DNA of 64,000 bases. Source: Episyrphus balteatus. Taxonomy: Eukaryota > Arthropoda > Insecta > Diptera > Syrphidae. Every line of letters starts with the position of its first letter. Position 1 is the first letter of the stretch. The stretch is from contig NC_079137.1 in NCBI RefSeq assembly GCF_945859705.1, forward strand, positions 67,106,277 to 67,170,276. Direction: 5' to 3'. Below are positions 38,340-49,200 of the stretch, in pieces. The notes under the pieces are model-generated. The model searched no databases and was not told the DNA's origin. It was given only the letters and a program-made list of their open reading frames with translations. The position numbers and the translations under genes were made by a program.

Positions 38340-41118
38340 GCATATACCATTCAAAAAAATGTATAAAGATAGAAAAAAAGGCCAAGTTGGGGAACTGTAA
38401 ACTCATCCTGTGATGTCAAAAGTGATGGCGATTAACAAAAAAAAAAAAATCTGAATCTGAATTCATGAATAAAAAAAAAATTCAAAGTCAGCCATCTTTT
38501 TTTTTTGTTCTCCTTTTTTATTTTTGTTTTCATTTTTTTTAGATTTTGGAGAATATTCTTGTGGAACTTTTTTAAGTATTTTTTTGTGGTTTTTTGTTAG
38601 CTTAAAAGTAGTCAGAACAATGTGGTTGGAATAAGATTCTTTTTAGAATCGAAACGTTCTCTTTTAGGAACTGTTATGCATAGTGAAAATGCTTTTATTT
38701 TACAAATGACAAGCTGTCAGAAATGGAAAAATCTAATTGTTTTTAAAAACTTCCCCCTTACTGGACAAGTCATCGTTTGAATGTTCACATCATTGCGTTG
38801 TTCGTTAACCAAAAGACAGTTGGTTAGTCAATGTGAACCACTCCAAATTATGACAAAAGCATTTGACAGTTGTGTTACATAACAATATTGTCAGTTTGTC
38901 ACTCACTTAAATGTCTAAAATATGTTTAAACATATGTTATAATGATATAAAAAAGAGAATATAGAAGTTGTGACAGGTAAAACTTATTTTCTTGAATCAT
39001 CGAATTACTTGGAAAATCCAATTGTGTGCAAGTTTGAAGATATAATTATATTCTGTCAAAGTCGTACTATTTAAATGATCGATACTCGGGTTCTAGTGAA
39101 AAAAAACTGATCTTGATTAGAGGGATTTCCACATAAAACAAGGGACTTTACTTCATTTCCAACTTGTTTTACTTGATCTATGTGGGAAACTTAATTATTA
39201 GTTTGATACTAGTATGGGATTTTATATGTTGTAGACAAACAGGTCTACTTACCATTTTACCATATTTACCATTTTACCAGGTTTACCAAGAGTTTACCAC
39301 GTTGCATGAATACCTACCCCTAATGTCAAAGTGATAATCTTGATAAACCATCTAGTTCTCATACTTGTAAAACAGTTTTGTTTGTTATGCTTTTCGCTTA
39401 TGCTTTTTGAATTTCTGTGAGTGAGAAGTATAACCTAAATAGCGTTCACATGTGTAATCCAATATGGAAAACTTAAATGTCACTTAGGTACTTGACTGTC
39501 AGACAGTTCCTAAATGTTTTAAATTTTTATTCAAAATAGTATTTCCTGTCAATTTCAAATATGAGCAATTTTTTGTATATAAAATCGCAAAATTCTCATT
39601 TAATTCTATATAATTCTAATATCTTTCGATTTTCTGGAAGTGAATGAGCACATCTATAAACAAATTATTAACCGGAAATTAGAATCAATAAACACAAAAT
39701 AGCAATCATAAGAAGTTATAAAGTTTTTAAAAATTCCAAGAACGAAACTGAGACTTTGTAGTCTTCAAATTTTATTGGATTTTTTTTTTTTGCAATTTCC
39801 TGCTAAAACCAATTTTTACTGCTCGCCGAAATAATTGTTTAACAACAACTTTGATAAGATTCATTTGAGATAAATTAAAGTTAAAGTACATTTTGAACAA
39901 TCTTGTAGGTTACCTATATGTTTTAGCAGATAAAATTATTTGCTATAATATCTTTGTTCTTATATTATTTGAGTTTAATCTATTGAATTATGTGTACTCT
40001 AATCAATGTTTTGCAAAAAAAAGGTAAAACAAATAAACAAATTAATTAAACGTGATTAAATTGAAGGTCAAAAAGTGGAAACAAACAGTGCTGAGGTTAT
40101 TTATGCGTTACCTGTCAAAAAATTTGAATCCATTACAAAACTGTCAAATAAAATATTTCACTTTCCATAGAAATATGTGCACAACATTATCCTTAGAGTG
40201 GTGATTCTGAAAGAGCCCTACGGAAAACTACATTTTATTTACTCTTCCTTTATTGTTTTCAGTTTAAAAAAGGTTACGCATACACCCCAGTGACCTCTTA
40301 TATTCAATATTTTAAAAATTGATAAAAAAAATTGTTTCGGTGGCTGGATTATGAAACTGAATTTTATAGTACAATCAGGAAATGTCTGTGCAAATGCTAC
40401 ATAAAACTAATTCACAGCAATTCTGTCTAAACAATTATCGTTTCAAAAGTTACATAATTACTTGAAGCAAACAAATTTAAGCACGCGACAAAGCGATAAC
40501 TGGGATCGCAAGTCCACACATGTTCATTTTTTTTTTTAAATTTGGGACAAATGCTTTTTGATAAAAAAAAAATATGAAATGAATAAAGACTCGCTTCATA
40601 ATCACAATAATTTTATAATTGTTTTTTTCTTCTCATTGGCACGCAACAAACTGATAAAAATTTTAAACAAAAAAATGTAGATCCAAAACAAGAAAATACT
40701 TAATTTATTAACTTTTCTGAAAACACTTTTCTTCAGGTGATTGTGATAAACAATAAAGTTTATAAAGTTATTATTATTAACTGTTATTTAATTAAAACGC
40801 CGGTTTATATGTTATTTCTAAACAAAAACTGTTTATAAATAATTGTTATAATGATTTTAAAATATGCAAGCAATTTTTATCACTCTCTCTGAGTTAATAA
40901 AATCAATTCATTGTATATGTGCGCATAATGACATATTTATATGATCATTTACTTATTTTATCTTTGAGATGGAAAATTGAGTCAATTAAGTACGTAAGAT
41001 CGTTCAAATGCTTTACTACACTACTCATTATTATAATTTTTAGATTGAGATTGGACATGGTTGCCATGAGGTTATTTTGTTAAACAAAAGGCATGAAACA
41101 TTTTCGGTTTCTTCCCGA
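38340..41118. other. Intron DNA without a supported gene
   Basis: AT-rich single-copy sequence. A short run of TACCATTTTACC/TTTACCA words at about 39250-39300 resembles the sequence at about 12195-12215. No ORF, RNA gene or complete mobile element recognised. Confidence 0.5.
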
Positions 41119-41195
41119 CTAACAATTTTGCTTCTTTAAAACTTGACATGTGTTACTTTTGCTTTTGTAAAGCTTTATAGAAGCAAAATTGTTAG
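41119..41195 (+). ncRNA. miRNA-precursor-like hairpin (candidate)
   Basis: A perfect 17-bp inverted repeat (CTAACAATTTTGCTTCT and its complement) encloses a 43-base interior. That interior pairs further (TAAAACTT against AAGCTTTA) after one mismatch, leaving a loop of roughly 22-25 bases. The length (77 nt), single stem and sense orientation within the Mkp3 intron fit an intronic pre-miRNA. It could equally be the remnant of a tiny inverted-repeat element. I do not recognise a known miRNA seed. Confidence 0.3.
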
Positions 41196-41891
41196 TTTTT
41201 TCGTACTTGACAATATTTACTTTGTAAACTATTAGTTTACTTATTTGTATAACAGATTAAAAATGTACTTAAATAAATGTTTTGTTCTTCATTTTATCAC
41301 AAAAAATATATTCTAAACCATTAGCAACACTGATTGGTATGAGTGAAGATCATCGTCGCCCCATAAACATGGAAGAAATAAAATAATTTATTTGCGATCC
41401 GCGTCTCAATTTATCATGATCGAGCAATTAAGCGCGCAAAGCGATGAGTATGATCTACAGAAAAAGATGAAGATGAACATACATAAAATACAAATATGTA
41501 ATAAAAAATAAAGAAAAAATAAATAATGGCAACGAAACAGAAAAAAAAAATCCTTAACTAATAAATCGGTCATATTAATTGAGGTTTATTGATATGCTAC
41601 ACAAATAAAACGGAAAAAGTATTTTTAATTTGCTATTGTGTATCATCATATAAAAATTTCCTCTCGATTGCAAATCGTTCTTTTGTTTTAAATTTTGTTT
41701 TCTTATTAAACTGACAGTTAGTAACTCCGTGGTCGATATGTCTATTGTAATTTATTGTCTTTAAGTTGGTGAACACATAACACAAAAACAGAATTATGTC
41801 ACCCTTTTAAATATGACAAATGAATGACACCTTGTCAATAACATCATAATAATTAAGGTTAGGTATAGGTTAAATTTAGTTTTGACATTAA

Positions 41892-42626
41892 TGTCGAATT
41901 CCTTTCAATTGAAAAATCGAATTTTCGGCGATCTCGAAGCGAATTTTTTCTGAAAATCATGTTCCATAGAAAAAAAATTCGCCTCAAACGAAGCAGAATT
42001 CGAATTTTTTTTAATCCTTCTTTTTTGAGAGATTTACACGGATTTGCACACACACTTGGAACATTTGACATTTCTCAAACGTCAAGCTGAAAGTTTTTTT
42101 TCATGTTGTTTGTTCATTTGAGAACACCAACTTCAAATAAAGAGTAAATTTCAATAGAATATCGTATTTTTATTGCGGAAAAATATAAAATAAATAAAAA
42201 AAAACAATGTGCGATCAAAATATATTTTTCCTGGCATAGTTCTTGTGAAAAAGTCAAATTACTGTGACTTTTCTTCTCGTAATTGTCGTCAGAAATTTTT
42301 TTCTCTGTAAAACCACAGCATACGGCCAAAATAATAATTTTCTACTTCATCTTCACTCAGATCTTAGTAATAACTGCAATTTCCCTTTGATTCTGATTAA
42401 AATAAATTTATATTACCGAAGAAAATAAACAAAATTATTGATCAAAGGAATCTCTGGTTTTATTTTGCAGAAATTGTTTTGGTTTCAGCTTGACGTTCGT
42501 GTAAAAATTGTTGTCAAATGACACACATACAATCGCAAAAAGAATTCGGTCTGTTTTCATGTTCCTTTTTAACACCAAAAATTCGATTTTTTTGAGGCGA
42601 TTCAAAAAATTGAAAGGAATTCGACA
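41892..42626. mobile_element. Non-autonomous PIF/Harbinger-like element, 735 bp, TAA target duplication
   Basis: The ends form an inverted repeat starting TGTCGAATTCCTTTCAATT, and TAA flanks both sides (41889-41891 and 42627-42629). A second, internal inverted repeat (AACGTCAAGCTGAAA near 42078 versus its complement near 42485) makes it partly self-complementary. The three-base TAA duplication points to PIF/Harbinger. The open frames inside are short and Phe/Lys/Asn-rich, with no visible transposase motif. Confidence 0.65.
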
Positions 42627-42836
42627 TAAGTTATCAGAATTTTCGATATTTGTTGGTATGATCTTGAAATTTGTGTGTGGGCCAAATAAACCGCAGTTTC
42701 TATGAGTCAGTTTTTGCTTGATTAAATGCAGTTTGTTGTGAAAATTTTTTACAAATTGTTGTTGAGTTAACAAACAAACATAGAATATGCAGTTCAATGA
42801 ACACCCCCAAACGTCAAGTTTAAGATGACGTTATAC

Positions 42837-42966
42837 TAGCCGCGTTCCTTTGAAGTTGATAACAGATGATTAGTAGATCTTGTACTAAAACTAACACATG
42901 ATTTTTTTTTCAAGTAGATAGGATGTGTGGTTGGAAGTACTAGATTTTGGATATGGCTGCGTTAGC
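42837..42966. mobile_element. MITE family M, diverged or truncated copy
   Basis: Starts TAGCCGCGTTCCTTTG, the same end as the interrupted copy at 44704. It shares the interior blocks GATTAGTAGATCT, CAAGTAGATAGGATGTGTGG and TACTAGATTT with the copies at 28574 and 44704. It finishes at a GGCTGCGTTAGCC stretch and lacks the clear CTACCATCTCC right arm, so it is probably deleted on the right. Confidence 0.5.
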
Positions 42967-43989
42967 CATTGTTTGTTAATAGACCAGTTCAGATACATGA
43001 GATCTCAGCACATTTAGTAAATACTGAAGGAGCTGATATTTTACTCTGAACTGAACTAAATGAAATTTAATCAAAGCAAACATTTTATTATGAACCTTAC
43101 CAGTGTGACTTTAAACTAAATAAGTGACTGGATAAATATTTTTATTCCCAGTTTTGAAGTCAATTTGATGAACGGTTATGTTATTTCCAATATTGGCCAC
43201 TTAAGTCTCATTTATTCGACTGTCAAACTTTAACTTTCACAGAGTTTACATATCTGCAAGGCTTTCTTAAAAGACATTTTGATCTGATATCACCTATTCA
43301 GCTGCTTCGTTTCAAGAAAATTGAAGCTACTTTATGAGAAATCTTGTTTTGTCTTTAATATTTTGTAATTTTCTTATTTAAGTTGTACACGTTTTATTTT
43401 TGCAAAACAAAAAAAATTACAAAGGTAAAATTATACACAATTCAAACATGATATGTTGACATTTCCAAAGAATTGTAGTCCTTTTGTATAGATTTTTCAT
43501 TCAAACAAACAATATTACAAAAAAATTAAAAAAAACAAACAACACACGAACAAAATTGTCGAGGCAGGAAAAGCCAATTTCCTTTTTCCGTTTATTGTTT
43601 GCCATTTATATTGCAAGTGATATCCAAAAACAGAAGAATAAAAATAAAAACAAAAAAAATAAAATACAAAAAAAAAACTCTTTTTTTTCTATTCTGTACA
43701 TCCTGTTGTTTATCAAGTCGCCAGGCTATTTTGCCATCGCCATTTAGCTTACCATATTACCTATGAATGGTATAGGTAACCATTTGGTTCTTGTGCGTTT
43801 GAATTCTATATAAAAATTTTAAAGCAAAACGGTTATATAGCAAAATACACACGGCAACGGTGGCGGATGTTGCTTTTAGTGATTTTTAATTTTTATTTTT
43901 CTATATATTCCATTGTCATTTCCTTTCACTCTTTTGAAATATTTATTATAAATATTTATTTTTGTTTTTTTTCTCTTATTTTTTTATAG

Positions 43990-44101
43990 ATGGTTTTTCA
44001 AATTTCCGGGATGCATTTCCGGAATGGTGTGAGGATGATAGCAATCAACAGGAAATGGAATCTAGTCGTGGTACACAAGCTGATCAACTAATGGGTTTGA
44101 G
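43990..44101 (+). CDS. Mkp3: Mkp3 exon 2
   Basis: Acceptor ATAG before 43990, donor AG|GTAAGG at 44102. The first two bases complete codon 173 (Asp). Encodes residues 174-209 and two bases of Arg210: the end of the rhodanese-like domain (FRDAFPEWCEDD), then the linker ending with QADQLMGL. Sequence and exon boundaries match the fly Mkp3 linker region. Confidence 0.95.
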
Positions 44102-44166
44102 GTAAGGATTTGATTTTCAAAAAAAAAAAAAAATGAGAGTGAAAATGTTTTTTTTTTTTGTAATAG

Positions 44167-44350
44167 ATCATTGAGGATATCAACACCTCATTCAGATTCA
44201 GCTTGTAGTAGTTCAGCTGAATCGTCAGATTGTGAAAGTACAACACATCATAATTTTAACGAAGCTCCTGTCGAAATAGTGCCGGGACTTTTTTTGGGCA
44301 ATGCATCACATAGTGGTGATTCAAGGGCATTACAAAAATATAATATTAAA
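44167..44350 (+). CDS. Mkp3: Mkp3 exon 3: Ser-rich linker and start of the phosphatase domain
   Basis: Acceptor ATAG before 44167, donor AAA|GTAATT at 44351, after a 65-bp intron. Completes Arg210 and encodes residues 211-271. A Ser-rich stretch (DSACSSSAESSDCEST) is a conserved hallmark of DUSP6-type phosphatases between the two domains. The dual-specificity domain opens at about residue 243 with APVEIVPGLFLGNA. The exon ends in phase 0. Confidence 0.95.
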
Positions 44351-44414
44351 GTAATTATTATTTTTTAAAATTAATATTAAATATTAATTAATTAATTTTA
44401 TTTTTAATTTTTAG

Positions 44415-44550
44415 TATGTTTTGAATGTAACACCTGATCTTCCAAATGTATTTGAGGCTTCCGGAGGTATACAGTATTTACAAATTCCAATAACGGATCA
44501 TTATTCACAAGATTTGGCTATGCATTTTCCAGCAGCTATACAATTTATTG
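44415..44550 (+). CDS. Mkp3: Mkp3 exon 4: phosphatase domain with general-acid Asp
   Basis: Acceptor TTAG before 44415, donor TTG|GTAAGT at 44551, after a 64-bp intron. Encodes residues 272-316 plus one base of codon 317. It contains YVLNVTPDLPN and IPITDHYSQDLA. D299 in the TDHYSQ motif corresponds to the general-acid Asp of DUSP6-family enzymes. Confidence 0.95.
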
Positions 44551-44777
44551 GTAAGTTAAATTTCTAATTCAAATCATTAGATTTACATTCGATATTTCCC
44601 TCCAAATAGTTAATAGTGTTCAGGAAGTATGATTTTTATTGCGAGTAGTTAAAAATTTACATATCAACTCGTGTTCAGGTCCCACTCACTGAACAGATTT
44701 ATTTTAGCCGCGTTCCTTTGTAGGGTGTCCAGTCCACTACTCAGCAGTAAATGATAGATCTATTACTTTTATTAATA

Positions 44778-45876
44778 CAGGGTGTCCCACAGTCACCGCC
44801 CCAAACGAAAACCATGGATTCCTGAGGTCATTTTAAGTCAAAAAACTTAAGAGGTAATTTTCTCGTTTTCGTCCCGTTTTCGAGTTACCACGGTTTTTAT
44901 GATTTTTGTTCTCTTTTCCCTTATCTAGCTTTATCTTTGCCAAACTACGTTTGATTTGAAAAATTTTTTTTACAACCAATCAAGAATTTATAACAGTTTT
45001 AGTTTGTGTCAAAACTTTTTTTTCTGCGGACAACCGTTTCTCCACAATTTGGCATCAAACACAATTTTCTTCGTTTTTTAAGTTGTTTTTTACACTTTCA
45101 TATCATTTAAGTCAAAAAAACACGTTAATGAGTATTAATTTTTTGTGCTTTTTATTAAAGCCCAGTTTATTTTCATAAAAAAAATAAGTTTTATTTCATA
45201 AAAAAGGCTACTGAAAGTAATTAAAAAAAAATAAACAAACTGAGTGAATTAAAAAAAAAATAATTTTTAAATAAAAAATTAATTTAAATGAATTAAAAAC
45301 TTTTTCTGAGCTATTGTGGTTAAGAAAAGAACAAATAAATAAAGCTCAGAAAAAGTTTTAATTCATTTAAATAAATTTTGTATTTAAAAATTATTTTTTT
45401 TTTTAATTCACTCAGTTTGTTTATTTTTTTTTAATTACTTTCAGTAGCCTTTTTATGAAATAAAACTTATTTTTTTTAGGAAAATAAACTGGGCTTTAAT
45501 AAAAAGCACAAAAAATTAATACTCATTAACGTGGTTTTTTGACTTAAATGATATGAAAGTGTAAAAAACAACTTAAAAAACGAAGAAAATTGTGTTTGAT
45601 GCCAAATTGTGGAGAAACGGTTGTCCGCAGAAAAAAAAGTTTTGAGACAAACTAAAACTGTAATAAATTCTTGATTGGTTGTAAAAAAATTTTTTCAAAT
45701 CAAACGTAGTTTGGCAAAGATAAAGCTAGATAAGGGAAAAGAGAACAAAAATCATAAAAACCGTGGTAACTCGAAAACGGGACGAAAACGAGAAAATTAC
45801 CTCTTAAGTTTTTCGACTTAAAATGACCTCAGGAATCCATGGTTTTCGTTTGGGGCGGTGACTGTGGGACACCCTG
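44778..45876. mobile_element. Foldback element, 1099 bp, ~535-bp arms, TA target duplication
   Basis: Arms 44778-45312 and 45343-45876 are near-perfect reverse complements separated by only about 30 bases. The outer end is CAGGGTGTCCCACAGTCACC. TA flanks each side (44776-44777 and 45877-45878), as expected for Tc1/mariner-type integration. No coding frame with transposase features. Transcribed as part of the Mkp3 pre-mRNA, it would fold into a ~530-bp RNA duplex. Confidence 0.9.
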
Positions 45877-45919
45877 TATATGATCTTCTGCTCGAGTAGA
45901 CAGGATATGTAGTTGATAT

Positions 45920-46084
45920 CATTGTATATATATTTCCATAGTACTATCATGAAGTGAAACGATCTTAGGAAAAAGCAGAATTTGTATAAAAAAAAACACA
46001 CTGATCGCCACCTTAACAAAGTGGCGACATGAACTAATACTAAATTCGACTTCATGATAGTACTATAGAAATATATATACAATG
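45920..46084. mobile_element. hAT-like MITE, 165 bp, 8-bp target duplication
   Basis: Terminal inverted repeats start CATTGTATATATATTTC and continue through TAGTACTATCATGAAGT, about 36 bp with one or two mismatches. The element is bracketed by a perfect 8-bp direct repeat GTTGATAT (45912-45919 and 46085-46092). Eight-base duplications are typical of hAT transposons. Non-autonomous; the reverse-strand open frame spanning it is not coding. Confidence 0.85.
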
Positions 46085-47782
46085 GTTGATATTACTAGAT
46101 TTCTTCTTATGAGTAGTCTACCATCTCCAAAAGAACACCGCTATCTTCAACTTCCGGTTCAGATTTTTTATGAACCAGTTCAGATGCATACATACATATG
46201 TGTATTGTCATGAAAAGGGTCGTTCATGTTCATATTCATGGTATAAGAAAAGAAGGTATGATCACGCAAAGAAAGTCTGTATCAAGAACTGTCAGATGAA
46301 AGAAAAAAAAAAGATGTCTTTCTAAGTTTTTGACAGCTGCCCTATTGAAATTGTTGTTAACAAATGTGTCTTGGAAATTGTTGTTGTTTTTGACTTTGCC
46401 AAATTAAACATCAAAAACTTATTACTCCATTTTGTAAAATGGCGACTCTAATGATCATACCTTCTCTTCTTATACCGTGGTTCATATAACCGTAATTACT
46501 GTCAGCGACGTGAAAAACAAAGACTAAACAAAACTAGTCAAATTTCAACAAATTTTTTTGGAATCGGATTCGGACATGGGATTCTTATGCTCCATCTCCA
46601 CTGACAATAAATATAGATTTAGCGTAGAAGATTTAAACTATGTTTTCACTGGCATGAGATTATTTATGAGAAGATTTATTTTGACAGTTCTACAAAAATC
46701 CAATTGGTGTTTCAATATTTCTAAATGAAAAAATCCTACTAATTGTGTATTTTCAGCTATTTAAACTGATTCTATCACTGTCTTTAACCTTCATTTAATT
46801 TATCTAACAAAAAGCAAAAAAATTCTAATCTTTCGCAAAATCATGAGAAAATTACAAAACAATTCAAATTTTCCATTTTCATATTTTTTTTTTTTTTCAT
46901 AAGTTGTCAAAATAGAAAATGAGTGCGTTCAGCACAACAAAATCAGTATGTTTGGGTATGTTTGATTTCCTCATTTTCGATTTCAAAGTAGAGGAGATTT
47001 ATTCTAAATCTTGTTTTGAGGAGATTTATGATCGTTAATTAAAGGAGACTTAGCGCGGAGATGGGGCATTAGAGATATCAATGGGAACACTAAGAAATAT
47101 AAGAGATTAGATTTGTACTCAACATCATTTTCCTTGACTAAGTTTCCAGTCAAATTTCTAATAATTTGCTTGAATTTTAAAGATGAATAACTTTTTAGTA
47201 AAAAAAGTTTTCACCGACTATTTTCTAAAGAAACTGAAAACTTACGCATTGTACTTTGTACCCCTTTTAATTGTTCTTAATGTTGGGGAACCACATGTTT
47301 AAGGAGTTTAAGTTATTGAAGTTATATATAATTTTTTCTGGCGTTTGGTCAGAAAAAAATTTACTTTTTTGACATTTGTATGTCAAAATGGCATATTTCT
47401 ATATTAACCCAGCTGCTACATGTGCATTTTTTCTGTGTGGAACTGCCTAGTTTCACAACGCATGTTCACACGTTTTAGAAATGGATTTCACTTCCGTTTC
47501 TGTAAGATTAGTTGTTTGGGCGTATTTAAATAAATTCTAAACATTGGTCCTTCGAGCCGAATTCTTCGAAAATTGTTTGAATTAGGTACAAGATAGAAAT
47601 TGAAAGTTTCAGAGGTATAAGTATAGTAAACTGTCATTTCCGATATAACTTGGTTTATTAACTTTGTTTAGCAAGAGTTTCTTCTGATCCTTTTAATTTT
47701 TTTTTTGTTTTTTTATTTAACAATATTTTATACATCTTTTAATAATTGAATAATAATAACATTTTTTTTTTTTTAATTACAG

Positions 47783-48216
47783 AAGAAGCCCGCTCTAAAA
47801 ATGCCGCCGTGCTGGTTCACTGCCTGGCTGGTGTTTCACGCTCTGTCACCGTAACACTCGCCTATTTAATGCATACGCGTGCCCTCTGCCTAAATGAAGC
47901 CTTTACTTTAGTACGCGATCGCAAACCTGATGTTTCACCAAATTTCCATTTCATGGAACAACTTCACTCATTCGAACGTCAACTTCGTCTCAGTCCCAAC
48001 GAAACAATTCTAATGGATGCCTCAAGCAGTTGTGTCAGTGACCGCTATCATGCATCACGCGGTGGTAATAAATTTACATGCAATTGTATTGCGAGCGATT
48101 GCAAATGCATGCAAACAAGTGGTTTCATTGCGAATGTCAAAGCAACCGGAGTCTCACCAGACTCTGGTATTGAATTCGACCGATGGACACCGTCCTCCGA
48201 TACAGGACTAAAATGA
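47783..48216 (+). CDS. Mkp3: Mkp3 exon 5: catalytic loop and Cys-rich tail, ending in TGA
   Basis: Acceptor TTACAG before 47783. Encodes residues 317-460 and TGA at 48214-48216. The phosphatase signature HCLAGVSRS gives catalytic C330 and phosphate-binding R336 (HCxxGxxR), followed by the conserved RDRKPDVSPNFHFMEQL. The tail carries a Cys cluster (CNCIASDCKCMQTSGF, 416-431) and ends GVSPDSGIEFDRW...SDTGLK, which agrees with the Drosophila Mkp3 C-terminus. The TGA is therefore the ancestral stop. The next 114 codons are open in the same frame (see the separate entry). Confidence 0.95.
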
Positions 48217-48561
48217 GATCAACTTGTAGGAAAGAGTTTTGTTCTGCCACCTACTGCTGGTAGTGAAGAACCGGTGGCACAAGCTGCCGATAATATGTCG
48301 CCCGCGTCAACGACATCATCGTCGACAACAACCACCGCCGAGGCGGTGTCAGTTGTTGAAAATGTTGCCACTGGATCGCCACCCATACGATCACCAGCAG
48401 CAGTGACAGCAGCTACATCTATGCGTCATGCCGCAAATTCATTATCATCATCATCAATTGTTGTAACACCGAATAATTCGTCAATGTCAAATGTTGATGA
48501 AGAAGCAGAAGAAGAAGCACCTGAATTGGATGAAGATGGCGGCGAGCAGAAGGAGCAGTAA
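48217..48561 (+). CDS. Candidate Mkp3 stop-codon readthrough extension (114 codons)
   Basis: Immediately after the TGA of Mkp3 the same frame stays open for 114 codons to TAA at 48559-48561. The predicted peptide starts DQLVGKSFVLPPTAG. It continues as a Ser/Thr/Ala/Pro-rich low-complexity stretch and ends in a strongly acidic Glu/Asp-rich segment (SNVDEEAEEEAPELDEDGG). Base composition is visibly richer in GC and triplet-structured than the AT-rich DNA that follows, and the other two forward frames close quickly. Readthrough of UGA is well documented in flies. The base after the stop is G rather than the most permissive C. Alternatives are an alternative splice that removes the stop, or a relic extension. 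Translation is inferred, not shown. Confidence 0.45.
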   Translation, partial: DQLVGKSFVLPPTAGSEEPVAQAADNMSPASTTSSSTTTTAEAVSVVENVATGSPPIRSPAAVTAATSMRHAANSLSSSSIVVTPNNSSMSNVDEEAEEEAPELDEDGGEQKEQ

Positions 48562-49200
48562 ACAAAACTTTTTCCTACTCGATTGGTTGTTGTTGGCTTG
48601 GCTAATAATAGAACAAAAAATTACAAAACACATATATAAACAAAAAATCATACATAATTCAAAAAAGAAAATATTTAAAAGCTGTTTACACATGAAACAA
48701 AAAATCATATATTTTTTAATGTTTAAATTTGTGAGTGAGTAAAAAAGAAGAAAAAAACAAAATAAAAACAAATTTCATATATATACAACATAAATATATA
48801 TATATTATTATATACACGCCACAAATGCTAATATTGTTAAAAATATTTAAAATTAAACAAAAAAAAAACTATATTTAAAAAATATAAACAAGTAATATTA
48901 CTTTATATATAACAAATTAAATTGTTAACTCTCACGTCAGTAAGAAATAAAACAAAATTAAAGAAAAGAAAAAATGTAGTAATTTAAATTTTACAGGAAA
49001 TGTTTTAAAAACATCTTCCTTGTTCATTAAATAAAACAGTGTTTTTTTCATATATATATATTATTATTAATAATAATTAAGAAAAGAAAATTATAATATT
49101 TTATAAGATATAAGAAAAAAGCCATATTAAAATGTACTAGAATAAGTATTCATCAAATGTCACAAAAATAAAATGTTTGTTCTTTCCAAAAAATAAAAAA
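48562..49200 (+). other. Mkp3: Probable Mkp3 3' UTR with candidate poly(A) signals
   Basis: Composition drops to extremely AT-rich directly after the extended frame. AATAAA or close forms lie at about 48761, 48947, 49028 and 49168. Which one is used cannot be told from the sequence. AU-rich stretches (TATTTA/ATTTA words) are plentiful, as in many unstable feedback-gene mRNAs, but are not specific in such AT-rich DNA. Confidence 0.5.

Larger units (their letters stand above)
1504..43989 (+). other. Mkp3: Mkp3 intron 1 (42,486 bp)
   Basis: Phase-1 intron with a GTAAGT donor at 1504 and a TATAG acceptor ending at 43989. Joining its ends restores an aspartate codon and the family sequence continuing DGFSNFRDAFPEWCEDD. 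No nested gene on either strand could be supported: all open frames are short, low-complexity or AT-biased, and no tRNA or rRNA was recognised. Contents are itemised separately. The intervals 2290-5311, 5590-7861, 8054-12212, 12344-14294, 19207-28573, 28808-31895 and 38340-41891 otherwise hold only AT-rich unique sequence, scattered inverted-repeat remnants and abundant CTGTCA/TGACAG words. Confidence 0.9.
44704..46143. mobile_element. MITE family M copy interrupted by two later insertions
   Basis: The left end reads TTAGCCGCGTTCCTTTG at 44704. The right end reads CTACCATCTCCAAAAGAAC, finishing at about 46143, as in the family copy at 28574. The roughly 166 bp of host element are split into three pieces by the foldback at 44778-45876 and the hAT-like element at 45920-46084. 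The order of insertion (this element first) follows from the nesting. Confidence 0.65.
44551..47782 (+). other. Mkp3: Mkp3 intron 4 (3232 bp)
   Basis: GTAAGT donor, TTACAG acceptor, phase 1. Contains the nested mobile elements described at 44704-46143. The rest (46144-47782) is AT-rich and contains an ETS-like ACTTCCGGTT at 46150. No gene recognised. Confidence 0.9.

Noticed and set aside
42435..42797. 120-codon minus-strand open frame that might be a transposase fragment
   Set aside because: Crosses the right boundary of the 41892-42626 element and shows no DDE or DNA-binding motif.
45804..46082. 92-codon minus-strand open frame
   Set aside because: Spans the foldback end and the hAT-like element; an accidental product of nested insertions.
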